Source of the DNA: Cohnella mopanensis
GTDB lineage: Bacteria > Bacillota > Bacilli > Paenibacillales > Paenibacillaceae
DNA length: 64,000 nucleotides
Direction: 5' to 3'
Assembly (NCBI RefSeq): GCF_022352055.1
Contig: NZ_JAKRWM010000001.1
Location: 558,001 to 622,000 of the forward strand
Shown: positions 16,443-24,808 of the stretch, piece by piece
How positions within the stretch are numbered: the stretch's first letter is position 1
Layout of the letters: each line of letters begins with the position of its first letter
Translations under genes and position numbers: made by a program
The notes under the pieces: generated by a model
Databases searched by the model: none
Seen by the model: the letters and a program-made list of their open reading frames with translations, nothing else
What the model was told of the DNA's origin: nothing

Positions 16443-17981
16443 TTGAGCGTAATGGAAGTGATCGTTCCTATATTTACTCATTTAGTACCGATACTCTTTT
16501 TTGTATATATGGGCATTGAAGTACTGATGCGTAACTCGAAAAAGGTCGAGCATCGTCTGGTGAGCCTTACTTCGTTATGCTTTTTGCTGTTGTTCATGGA
16601 AGAATACGTAAGAAACCAGCTCCCTTTGGACTATAGCCCGGAGCTAGCCGCGAAATGGTTCAGCACGATAGGGATTTTGATTCCCGGGATTGGCTTTCAT
16701 TTATTCATAAAGCTATCAAACTTAGACAAGAAGCTGCCGCGATTTGTATACCCGTATTTATTTTATTTACCTGTTCTGTTCGTTCTCGTCAATCTATTCA
16801 CCAACGATAAAATGATATCCGCGAATGAATTTTATCATGAAGGCTTATGGAAACTGCCTGTATATAACAAACCTTATTACATAGCGATGACGGCAAGTAT
16901 CGTTAATAATTTGTTATATTTGATTCCGCTTATGAAAGTCAGAGCCAACGCCAAGACGAGAGAGCTTAGGGAAATCTATCATCAATTGATCTTTGGCGTC
17001 CTCATATCCGCAACCTGGTTTACCGTGTTCGGGTTGATTGATTTCGGAAGCAGCTTACCGCCTTATCCTTATTTGTACGGCGGCGTGTTATGGTGTTTCT
17101 TCCTCCGTCAGACGATGAAGAAATACGATTTCCTCAATTTCGTCGACAAGCGGTACGAGAAAATGTTTAACCTGAACCCCGCGGCGATCTTGCTCCTAGA
17201 CCATCAAGGAAATATAAAAGAAGCCAATCCAAGTGCCAAGCAATTGTTCGATCGCTTTCGACTCGATTATGCTGAATTTTATGCTTTGATTAGCGAAGAG
17301 ATAAGACAGCGAATTCATAATTTAGAAGCGATAAGCCATGTGGAGATGACGCTCCATAATGGAGATCATCGATTGGACGTTCTAATAGACGGCGATTATT
17401 TAATGGTAGAGTACCAGCCTTACATTATTCTCATTTTGCGCGATATTACGAAGCAGAAGGAAGATCAAAGAGAAATTACGTTTCTTGCCTATCATGACCC
17501 TCTGACGAGGCTTCCTAATCGCAGATACTTCTATGACAACTTAGAATCGGCGATCCAAGAGGCTGGAAATCTACAACATAAACTTGCCGTCGTTCTGATC
17601 GACCTTGATTACTTTAAAGAAATTAATGATAAATACGGACACCAATTCGGAGATCAAGTATTAATGCACGTGGCCAACAGGATTCAAGAAACGATTGCCC
17701 CTGATGGGATGGCAGCGAGATTGGGAGGGGATGAATTTGTGTTCTTTATTCCTTCGGTTACCTCGATGCTGCAGGTTGAAAGTATGATTCATCATCTGCA
17801 AAATTCATTGGAGCAACATGAGCTCTTGCATGCGCAACATCCGATTTCCCTGAGTATGAGCATCGGTGCGAGCCTCTTCCCGGACAATGGGAAGGATGGG
17901 GATGCTTTGCTTAATAGCGCGGACAAGGCGATGTATAAGGTTAAACACAAAGGTAAAAATGCTTATCATATATTAACTTGA
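16443..17981 (+). CDS. Membrane diguanylate cyclase (GGDEF)
   Basis: The 512-residue protein has about seven membrane helices in residues 5–225, a PAS-like segment (about 240–335) and a GGDEF domain (345–510). The catalytic signature RLGGDEF is intact, as is DPLTRLPNRR at the domain start, so it should make cyclic di-GMP from two GTP. The inhibitory I-site RxxD normally found five residues before GGDEF is absent (APDG instead), so product inhibition through that site is not expected. The TTG at 16443 fits AAGTGG spacing better than ATG 16452, but this is uncertain. A chemoreceptor gene follows. Confidence 0.92.
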   Translation: MSVMEVIVPIFTHLVPILFFVYMGIEVLMRNSKKVEHRLVSLTSLCFLLLFMEEYVRNQLPLDYSPELAAKWFSTIGILIPGIGFHLFIKLSNLDKKLPRFVYPYLFYLPVLFVLVNLFTNDKMISANEFYHEGLWKLPVYNKPYYIAMTASIVNNLLYLIPLMKVRANAKTRELREIYHQLIFGVLISATWFTVFGLIDFGSSLPPYPYLYGGVLWCFFLRQTMKKYDFLNFVDKRYEKMFNLNPAAILLLDHQGNIKEANPSAKQLFDRFRLDYAEFYALISEEIRQRIHNLEAISHVEMTLHNGDHRLDVLIDGDYLMVEYQPYIILILRDITKQKEDQREITFLAYHDPLTRLPNRRYFYDNLESAIQEAGNLQHKLAVVLIDLDYFKEINDKYGHQFGDQVLMHVANRIQETIAPDGMAARLGGDEFVFFIPSVTSMLQVESMIHHLQNSLEQHELLHAQHPISLSMSIGASLFPDNGKDGDALLNSADKAMYKVKHKGKNAYHILT

Positions 17982-18064
17982 ATAGCATTGTTGCAGCAGG
18001 TTGTTATAAGGATCTGATGACGACAGCACCGATAGGGTCATCGTAACTGCTTAGGTAATGGGAA

Positions 18065-18091
18065 TAAATACAATTCAAAGTTCGACCATTA
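18065..18091 (+). promoter_or_regulatory. Possible sigma-D promoter of the chemoreceptor gene
   Basis: TAAA (18065–18068) is followed after 15 bp by GACCATTA (18084–18091), a partial match to the sigma-D motility promoter (TAAA-N15-GCCGATAT). Chemoreceptor genes are usual sigma-D targets. The match is weak in the second half. Confidence 0.3.
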
Positions 18092-18192
18092 TTTAACATA
18101 ATAAGTATATTTTTATTGGAGATTTTTTTGTAGCCCTTCTATGATGAGTTCATGCATATTTTTACCAACGCGCATACATCAGGGGGAGAGTC

Positions 18193-19881
18193 ATGAGATC
18201 GGTAAGGACGAAGTTACTTGGATCGTTTTTAATCGTGTTTATTTTTGTCGTCGTGCTTGGAGTCAACGGCTTAACGCAAATTAAGAAAATGGGGGATTTT
18301 ACGAAGGACGTCACAACGAATTGGTTGGTCGGTATCGAAGTAATCAATCAAGTGAACATGAACATCGAGCAATTTTTAGGGAATTACTACCAAACGTTAA
18401 ACGTGAAAGATCCCGAGCAAATGAAGAAAATAGATGAGTCGAACAATACGCTTATTGCCTCTATTGAAAGCGGTATTTTGAAATATGGAGACACTGTAGG
18501 AGATGGAGACAGGGAGGCCTATGGGACCCTTAATGAAGCATGGGGACGTTTTCAGAATGGCCTCGCCGTATCGAAGTCGACTACGGCAAGCAAGGAAGAA
18601 CTTGCTCAAGCGACAAAGGATGTGGGACAGGCTTTTACGGATCTAAGAGGATCGGTAAATGCTTTGATTACATATAATCACGATGGCGCTGTTCAAAGCC
18701 AGACGGATAGCGATAACATCTACACGAAAACATCGTCGGCACTATTTTATCTGGGTATCGCCATTTTGCTCGTTATCGGATTATTGGCATGGGCACTGAT
18801 CGTGAACTTGACTAGGCCTTTAAGAGCAACAACGAATTTAATGAATCGAATTTCCATGGGCGATCTTAAAGTAGATCCTCTCGTGATCAACCGGAAGGAC
18901 GAATTCGGGGTCATGATGGAATCCGTGAATAGAACGTTGGCCAACCTGCAATTGTCGGTCAAACAAATGCAAGAAGCTTCCACTTCGGTAGCGAATGCAT
19001 CCGCTCAACTGTATGCCAGCTCCGAACAAAACTCCGAAGCGGCAAGACACGTATCGGAATCGATCGGACAAGTGGCCATCGGATCCGAGGATCAGGCAAA
19101 TACGGCAACCGAATGCGGTCGCGTCATTGACGAGATGGCAGACGGCGTTCAGCGAATCGCGGAGACGACAGGCGAGGTTTCGGAATTGTCTCAGAACGCT
19201 GCGACTCGCGCGAACGTAGGATTAGAGCGTATCGAAGATGTAACGGATAGAATGCATAGGGTGTACCAATCCGTTGAACGCTCCAGCGATACGATCGGCA
19301 AGCTGGAGGAGCAATCCCAGCAGATTAGCGAGATTTCCGCATTAATAAGCGATATCGCCGCACGTACGAATTTGTTGGCTCTGAATGCCGCGATAGAAGC
19401 TGCTCGCGCCGGAGAACACGGCAAAGGCTTTGCGGTCGTAGCCGGGGAAGTTCGCAAACTGGCTTCCCAGAGCGATGAGTCTTCCCAAGGCATTATCGAA
19501 CTAATAGCTTCTATTCAGCTAGACACGGTTAGCGCGGCTGCCACGATGAAGAAAAGCCTTGCCGAAGTTCAAGAAGGTGTCGTAGCGGTTGAGCATGCCG
19601 AGCAAGCCTTCAAGGAAATCGTCGTATCGACCGGCGAAGTTTCCAGTCGAGTTCAGGAAGCGGCAGCGGCAGCGGAGCAACTTGCGGCAAGCTCAGAGGA
19701 AGTCGCGGCGTCGATCGCGAATATGGGACATATCGCGAGGCAAACTGCCGGAATGTCGCAGCAGGTCGCGGCAACAACGGAAGAACAATTGGCTTCCAGC
19801 GAAGAGATGACTAACTCCTCTCAGACTTTGTCGGGAATAGCTAAAGATCTTAAGACAATCGTAAGTAAATTCACGGTTTAA
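18193..19881 (+). CDS. Methyl-accepting chemotaxis protein
   Basis: The 562-residue chemoreceptor has a first membrane helix (about 9–29), a four-helix-bundle extracellular sensor, a second helix (about 182–202), a HAMP domain and a long coiled-coil signalling domain. The universally conserved hairpin tip is present ([20 protein letters not shown] and [15 protein letters not shown]). It signals to CheA/CheW to bias flagellar rotation; those genes are not in the window. The ribosome binding site is GGGGGAG. The ligand is unknown. Confidence 0.95.
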   Translation: MRSVRTKLLGSFLIVFIFVVVLGVNGLTQIKKMGDFTKDVTTNWLVGIEVINQVNMNIEQFLGNYYQTLNVKDPEQMKKIDESNNTLIASIESGILKYGDTVGDGDREAYGTLNEAWGRFQNGLAVSKSTTASKEELAQATKDVGQAFTDLRGSVNALITYNHDGAVQSQTDSDNIYTKTSSALFYLGIAILLVIGLLAWALIVNLTRPLRATTNLMNRISMGDLKVDPLVINRKDEFGVMMESVNRTLANLQLSVKQMQEASTSVANASAQLYASSEQNSEAARHVSESIGQVAIGSEDQANTATECGRVIDEMADGVQRIAETTGEVSELSQNAATRANVGLERIEDVTDRMHRVYQSVERSSDTIGKLEEQSQQISEISALISDIAARTNLLALNAAIEAARAGEHGKGFAVVAGEVRKLASQSDESSQGIIELIASIQLDTVSAAATMKKSLAEVQEGVVAVEHAEQAFKEIVVSTGEVSSRVQEAAAAAEQLAASSEEVAASIANMGHIARQTAGMSQQVAATTEEQLASSEEMTNSSQTLSGIAKDLKTIVSKFTV

Positions 19882-19909
19882 TTAAACAACGAAAGGCGTG
19901 AAAGAAGTC

Positions 19910-20890
19910 ATGAAGTATAGTTCATTAGGAAGATCCGGTCTCAAAGTAAGCAAGCTTTGTTTGGGTACGATGAACTTCGGCGTGGATACGGACGAGAAAG
20001 AGTCGTTCCGCATTATGGATGCCGCATTGGATGCAGGCATCAACTTCTTTGATACCGCGAATATTTACGGTTGGGGCGAGAATGCCGGAAGAACGGAAGA
20101 AATTATCGGGCGCTGGTTCGCGCAAGGCGGAGGACGCCGGGAAAAAGTCGTGTTGGCCACCAAGTTCTACGGAGATATGAGCGACTCTACGGACGGTCCC
20201 AACACGGATCCCGGATTATCCTCGTATAAGCTGCGCCGCCATCTCGAGGGCTCGCTTAGACGGTTGCAGACCGATCATATCGAACTATATCAGATGCATC
20301 ACGTTGATCGCCAAGTTTCTTGGGATGAATTATGGGAAGCCTTCCGCGTCGTGCTGAATCAAGGCAAGATCGGATATGTCGGCTCTAGTAATTTTGCCGG
20401 ACGAGACTTAGTTAAAGCCCAGTATGAGGCCAAGTCTAACCGAATGCTGGGATTGGTTAGTGAGCAGCACAAGTATAGCTTGTTATGCAGGCTACCTGAA
20501 CTAGAAGTATTGCCTGCCGCGGAAGAGCTTGGCATCGGTGTAATCGCATGGAGCCCGCTAGACGGCGGATTGCTTAGCGGACATGCCTTGAAGCCGATCG
20601 AAGGCTCCAAGAGAGCGAACAACCCGGAACGAGTGGAGAAGCATCGCGAACAGCTTCTTGCGTTCGAAGCGCTATGCCGAGAGATCGGAGAACAAGAAGC
20701 GAACGTTGCATTGGCTTGGACGTTGGTACAGCCTTCTATGACCGCACCGATTATTGGGCCGAGAACGCTTGAACAATTACAAACGGCACTACGCGTTGTA
20801 GATATCTCGTTAGATGAGTCTACGCTTAACAGATTAGACGAAATTTTCCCCGGCCCCGGAGGTTCAGCCCCTAAAGCCTACGCATGGTAA
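19910..20890 (+). CDS. Aldo/keto reductase
   Basis: The 326-residue protein is an NADPH-dependent aldo/keto reductase, a TIM barrel of the YajO/IolS-like group. The N-terminus MKYSSLGRSGLKVSKLCLGTM is standard. The catalytic tetrad region is visible as DTANIYGWGENAGRTEE (Asp and Tyr), the following lysine in VLATK, and His in QMHHVD. I use ATG 19910 because it gives the family N-terminus; GTG 19898 has no room for a ribosome binding site. It is followed by a terminator. The substrate is unknown. Confidence 0.93.
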   Translation: MKYSSLGRSGLKVSKLCLGTMNFGVDTDEKESFRIMDAALDAGINFFDTANIYGWGENAGRTEEIIGRWFAQGGGRREKVVLATKFYGDMSDSTDGPNTDPGLSSYKLRRHLEGSLRRLQTDHIELYQMHHVDRQVSWDELWEAFRVVLNQGKIGYVGSSNFAGRDLVKAQYEAKSNRMLGLVSEQHKYSLLCRLPELEVLPAAEELGIGVIAWSPLDGGLLSGHALKPIEGSKRANNPERVEKHREQLLAFEALCREIGEQEANVALAWTLVQPSMTAPIIGPRTLEQLQTALRVVDISLDESTLNRLDEIFPGPGGSAPKAYAW

Positions 20891-20919
20891 TGTTTAGATT
20901 AGATTAACAGCTCATATTA

Positions 20920-20965
20920 AAGGCGATTTCTATCCGATTATCGATCGGTGAGAAATCGTCTTTTT
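20920..20965 (+). terminator. Intrinsic terminator after the aldo/keto reductase gene
   Basis: A 12-bp stem (AAGGCGATTTCT with AGAAATCGTCTT, one G·U pair) is followed by a T-run. Confidence 0.8.
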
Positions 20966-21192
20966 ATTATGCGTACATTTTTCACAAATATCGAAAATGT
21001 TCACTATGAAATCCATTGATTTGTTCATCTTTTACGCAATGTTGCTCTACCCCGAAGACAAGGTGCGACCTTAGACTGAGGTCATGCCATCCAGTTGAGC
21101 AGAACGCTTTCCACAAGGGAGGAACAGCCTTTCAATCCGACTGAACAATTAACAGTTCACACGAGTGAACAAAGAGGGGGACCCTACTTCTT
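20966..21192 (+). promoter_or_regulatory. Leader of the second sugar ABC operon with nested inverted repeats
   Basis: This long untranslated stretch holds three phased half-sites before the ribosome binding site: TGAAC (21142–21146), GTTCAC (21155–21160) and GTGAAC (21165–21170). GTTCAC-ACGA-GTGAAC is a perfect 16-bp palindrome, and the first two half-sites form an alternative inverted repeat. They could be an operator (for example for the AraC-type regulator downstream) or alternate RNA hairpins beside the AGAGGGGG site. No known riboswitch was recognised. Confidence 0.4.
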
Positions 21193-22116
21193 ATGCCGAC
21201 TAGAAAAACATTTATTCGCGAACTGATCACTAATCGGATTTTGTTTATAATGCTGCTCCCAACGATCGTATTCTTCCTTATTAACTCTTACGTCCCAATG
21301 GTGGGAATTTACTATGCGTTTACTCGATTCGATTTCAATACAAGCCTGTTTAATAGCCAATTCGTTTGGTTCGACAATTTCGAATTTTTATGGAAATCAG
21401 GCATCCTAACGAAGCTAACTTTGAACACGCTCGGTTATAATCTCGCTTTTATCTTGTTCGGTAATATTCTCGCCATTATATCCGCGGTTCTGTTAAGCGA
21501 ATTGAAGTTGAAATGGTTCAAGAAGCTGGCTCAATCGATCATGTTCTTACCTTACTTCATTTCCTTCGTCATTCTTAGCGTCATCGTCTATAACTTGTTC
21601 GGTTACGAGAACGGTTTTCTCAATACCTTCCTGAAATCATTCGGCTTGGAACCCGTGGACGTATACAATACGCCTTGGTTATGGGTCATACTCGTTGTCG
21701 TCTTTTATATATGGAAAAACTTAGGATACAGCATGATTATTTATTTGGCGGCGATTACGGGAATAAGCGAGGAGTATTACGAAGCGGCGAAAATCGATGG
21801 AGCCAATATTTTTCAGCGAACGTGGTACGTAACGATTCCTATGCTGAAGACGACATTCATCGTACTTTTGCTATTCGCTCTGGGGAGCATCATGAAGGGG
21901 CAATTCGATCTGTTTTATCAATTGATCGGCAACAATGGAGTTCTATATAACGCGACTGATATTCTCGACACATACGTTTACCGCTCGCTTAAAGTGACCT
22001 TCGATATCGGAATGGCAAGTTCAGCAGGGTTGTATCAATCGTTGTTCGGATTCGTGCTTGTCATGACAGTCAACTCTATCATTCGTAAAGTAAACGAAGA
22101 TTACGCCTTGTTCTAA
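21193..22116 (+). CDS. Sugar ABC transporter permease, LplB type
   Basis: The 307-residue inner-membrane permease has six predicted helices. The cytoplasmic EAA loop (YYEAAKIDGANIFQRTWYVTIPML) docks the ATPase. It is the LplB-type half of a heterodimeric sugar importer; the LplC-type half follows 12 bp later, then the lipoprotein. It has the strong ribosome binding site AGAGGGGG. The leader contains inverted repeats. The ATPase is not encoded nearby. Confidence 0.93.
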   Translation: MPTRKTFIRELITNRILFIMLLPTIVFFLINSYVPMVGIYYAFTRFDFNTSLFNSQFVWFDNFEFLWKSGILTKLTLNTLGYNLAFILFGNILAIISAVLLSELKLKWFKKLAQSIMFLPYFISFVILSVIVYNLFGYENGFLNTFLKSFGLEPVDVYNTPWLWVILVVVFYIWKNLGYSMIIYLAAITGISEEYYEAAKIDGANIFQRTWYVTIPMLKTTFIVLLLFALGSIMKGQFDLFYQLIGNNGVLYNATDILDTYVYRSLKVTFDIGMASSAGLYQSLFGFVLVMTVNSIIRKVNEDYALF

Positions 22117-22128
22117 GGGGGGACGAAC

Positions 22129-23022
22129 TTGAAGATCAAAGAGGATAAATATACGGGATTGTTCCATACCATTGCGTTTGCGGTAATCATCTTAGCCGCG
22201 GCAGCTTGCCTATTTCCCTTCCTATTAGTCATTTCCGCTTCATTTACCCAGAATGAATCGATAGTGAAGGACGGCTTTCATCTTATTCCCAAAGTTTTTT
22301 CTCTTGAGGGCTATCGCTTAGTGTTTCGCTTTCCCGAACATATTCTGCGCGCTTATGGGGTTACGGCATACACGACTATCGTCGGAACGCTGCTAGGATT
22401 GCTGTTCATTACGATGGCAGGTTACGTTCTGCAACGCAGAGATTTCAAATACCGCAACGGATTTTCCTTCTTCATTTATTTCACGACGCTTTTCGGTGGG
22501 GGGCTGGTGCCGTGGTATATCCTCCTGACTAAGCATCTTCAACTGACGGATACTTACACGGTGCTTATTTTTCCGGGATTAATGACTCCGTTTCTAATCA
22601 TACTGATGAAAAATTTCGTCCGTTCCGCAGTACCGGAGGAAATCATCGAATCCGCTAAAATCGACGGAGCAAACGATTTCAAAATCTACTACCGGATCGT
22701 ACTTCAATTGTCGATGCCCGGCATAGCAACCGTCGGACTGTTTTTGGCGCTGGCCTACTGGAACGATTGGTTTCTTTCATCGCTTTTCATTAACGATCAA
22801 GATATGTACCAGCTCCAGTTTTATCTCTACAACGTAATCAACACGATTCAGTTTGTTAACCAACTGGGAGCGGGTACGGGCATATCCCTAGGCGGAGACA
22901 TTCCGACGGAATCGACCAAGATGGCCATGGCCATTATTGCAACCGGACCTATCGTGTTCCTCTATCCATTTGTGCAGCGCTACTTCGTGAAAGGTTTGAC
23001 GATCGGGGCCGTAAAAGGCTAG
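22129..23022 (+). CDS. Sugar ABC transporter permease, LplC type
   Basis: The 297-residue permease has six helices and an EAA loop (EEIIESAKIDGANDFKIYYRIVLQLSMP). It pairs with the LplB-type permease just upstream. It starts with TTG at 22129 behind AAGGGGGGA. Its end YFVKGLTIGAVKG matches the partial permease at the window start, so the two importers are paralogous. Confidence 0.93.
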   Translation: MKIKEDKYTGLFHTIAFAVIILAAAACLFPFLLVISASFTQNESIVKDGFHLIPKVFSLEGYRLVFRFPEHILRAYGVTAYTTIVGTLLGLLFITMAGYVLQRRDFKYRNGFSFFIYFTTLFGGGLVPWYILLTKHLQLTDTYTVLIFPGLMTPFLIILMKNFVRSAVPEEIIESAKIDGANDFKIYYRIVLQLSMPGIATVGLFLALAYWNDWFLSSLFINDQDMYQLQFYLYNVINTIQFVNQLGAGTGISLGGDIPTESTKMAMAIIATGPIVFLYPFVQRYFVKGLTIGAVKG

Positions 23023-23036
23023 AACCTAGGTTAATA

Positions 23037-23063
23037 CCGTAGAGGAATTAGTGTCCTCTACGG
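23037..23063 (+). promoter_or_regulatory. Intercistronic stem-loop before the binding-protein gene
   Basis: A perfect 10-bp stem (CCGTAGAGGA with TCCTCTACGG) with a 7-base loop and no T-tract lies between permease and binding-protein genes. It is likely an mRNA-stabilising or processing element that raises binding-protein output. It parallels the hairpin at 347–366 in the other operon. Confidence 0.5.
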
Positions 23064-23098
23064 CTAACATATTAAACACACGCAAAGGGAGGATTCAA

Positions 23099-24694
23099 AT
23101 GAAGAAGAAAGGCAAGCTCTTATCATCGGTACTAGCCAGCTTTATGATCGTGTCCGCGCTCGCGGGTTGTAGTGGCAACGACGGAAATAAAGCAAGTCCT
23201 AGCGATTCCGCGGCAAGTAAAGCTGCGCCGTCCGAATCCGCTTCGGCTTCCTCGGCCTCAAACGAAACAGGACTTGATACATCCAAGAAGGTCGAGCTTC
23301 AGTTCTATATGCTCGGGGACGCGCCAAAGGATTTACCCGCCATTCAAAGCGAGATTAACAAGATGGCGTTAGAAGATCTGAATGCGACCGTTAAATTCAA
23401 CTTTACTTCTTGGACCGATTGGGACCAGAAGTACAAGCTCCTCCTGTCTTCCGGCCAACCGGTAGACCTGATCTTTACGGCGGATTGGACCCAATACCAA
23501 TCCTATGCGAAGAGCGGTGCCTTCCTCCCGCTAGATGATCTTCTTCCGGCAGCGGCGCCCAAGCTCCAAGCATTCGTGCCTCAAGACATGTGGGATGCGG
23601 TCAGAATCGAAGGGAAAATCTATACCGTTCCCGCTACTTACAAGGAATACGTAAACAACGGCTTCGTCTATCGCGAAGATCTTCGCGAGAAGTACAATCT
23701 ACCAGTACCTAAAGACATTACCAGCTTTGAAGCTTATCTTGACGGGATCAAGGCAAACGAGCCCGGCATCCAACCGCTTTCGATGAATTCGGACGTCAGA
23801 CAGAACCTGATGGACGTTTTCCGGGAAGTCAATGACGATACGATCGGCGGACCGCTTCCTTACGGAATCGGGATTAAATACAATAAACCGGGCGAGTTTT
23901 ATTCCTATTGGGGTTCTGACGAGCAGAAGAAAGACCTCGAAACGGTTCAGCGCTGGCAACAAAAAGGATTTTTCGCCAAAAACGTCCTGAACGTCAAAGA
24001 CACGCTGCAAGATCCGATTACAAGCGGCAAAGCCGCTGCGATTCTAGGAGATAATCCGACCCGTTACAACGATACGATGAGTAAAATGCAGTCCACCCAT
24101 CCGGATTGGAAGCTGGGCTACACTCCATACGCGGAATCTAGAGGATTTGCAACGCCGGTACATCCGATCCATAACGGATTTGCCATTCCGCAAAGCAGTA
24201 AAAACCCCGAGAGAGCGCTTGCCTTCTACGAGAAGATGGTTACGGACAAACGATATAATCAATTAACGCAATACGGTATCGAAGGGAAGAACTATACAGT
24301 AGAAGACGGATACTATAAAATGGTTGGCGACAACACGTCTAACGGCTTCTTGCGCGAAGGCATGCAGGGCTGGGCATGGAGAAACCCTGAATTCATGTTG
24401 TTCGATAAGAGCTACGATGGGGTAAAAGCGATATTCGATAAGCTCGATGCCATTGCCAAACCGGATTTGTTCACGGGATTCGTCGAGGATTACTCCTCCT
24501 ATCAGCCTGAGAGAGCGGCCCTAGAACAAGTCGAGAAGCAGTACTTCTATCCTTTGTATGCCGGTCTTGTTAAAGACATTGACGAAGGGATTAAGACCGC
24601 CATGGACAAGGCGAATAATGCCGGACTCCAGAAAATACAAGCTTCATACAAGCAGCAGTGGTTGGATTACGTAGCGAAGAACGGAATTAAATAA
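23099..24694 (+). CDS. Extracellular solute-binding lipoprotein of the second sugar ABC operon
   Basis: The 531-residue lipoprotein captures substrate for the two permeases upstream. A short charged start and hydrophobic core end in the lipobox SALAGC, followed by a Ser/Ala-rich linker and the solute-binding fold. The frame is open to 23051, but GGGAGGA at 23088–23094 fixes ATG 23099. A terminator separates it from the AraC-type regulator gene. Substrate unknown. Confidence 0.94.
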   Translation: MKKKGKLLSSVLASFMIVSALAGCSGNDGNKASPSDSAASKAAPSESASASSASNETGLDTSKKVELQFYMLGDAPKDLPAIQSEINKMALEDLNATVKFNFTSWTDWDQKYKLLLSSGQPVDLIFTADWTQYQSYAKSGAFLPLDDLLPAAAPKLQAFVPQDMWDAVRIEGKIYTVPATYKEYVNNGFVYREDLREKYNLPVPKDITSFEAYLDGIKANEPGIQPLSMNSDVRQNLMDVFREVNDDTIGGPLPYGIGIKYNKPGEFYSYWGSDEQKKDLETVQRWQQKGFFAKNVLNVKDTLQDPITSGKAAAILGDNPTRYNDTMSKMQSTHPDWKLGYTPYAESRGFATPVHPIHNGFAIPQSSKNPERALAFYEKMVTDKRYNQLTQYGIEGKNYTVEDGYYKMVGDNTSNGFLREGMQGWAWRNPEFMLFDKSYDGVKAIFDKLDAIAKPDLFTGFVEDYSSYQPERAALEQVEKQYFYPLYAGLVKDIDEGIKTAMDKANNAGLQKIQASYKQQWLDYVAKNGIK

Positions 24695-24722
24695 GGCATG
24701 AGGAACGTTCAGTAATAGAAGT

Positions 24723-24760
24723 GCCGAGTTCCTAAGCGACGCTTAGGGGCTCGGCGTTTT
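24723..24760 (+). terminator. Intrinsic terminator after the binding-protein gene
   Basis: The stem GCCGAG…CTCGGC encloses CCTAAGCG with CGCTTAGG and is followed by GTTTTG. It separates the transporter genes from the regulator. Confidence 0.8.
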
Positions 24761-24808
24761 GTCCAATTGACTACAGGGTGAAACGTAAATGAATTGGAGG
24801 TGGACGGT

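Noticed and set aside
17982..18192. Cyclic di-GMP riboswitch between the diguanylate cyclase and chemoreceptor genes
   Set aside because: The context is attractive, but I could not find the conserved GEMM elements; only a weak GATGAC/GTCATC pairing is present.
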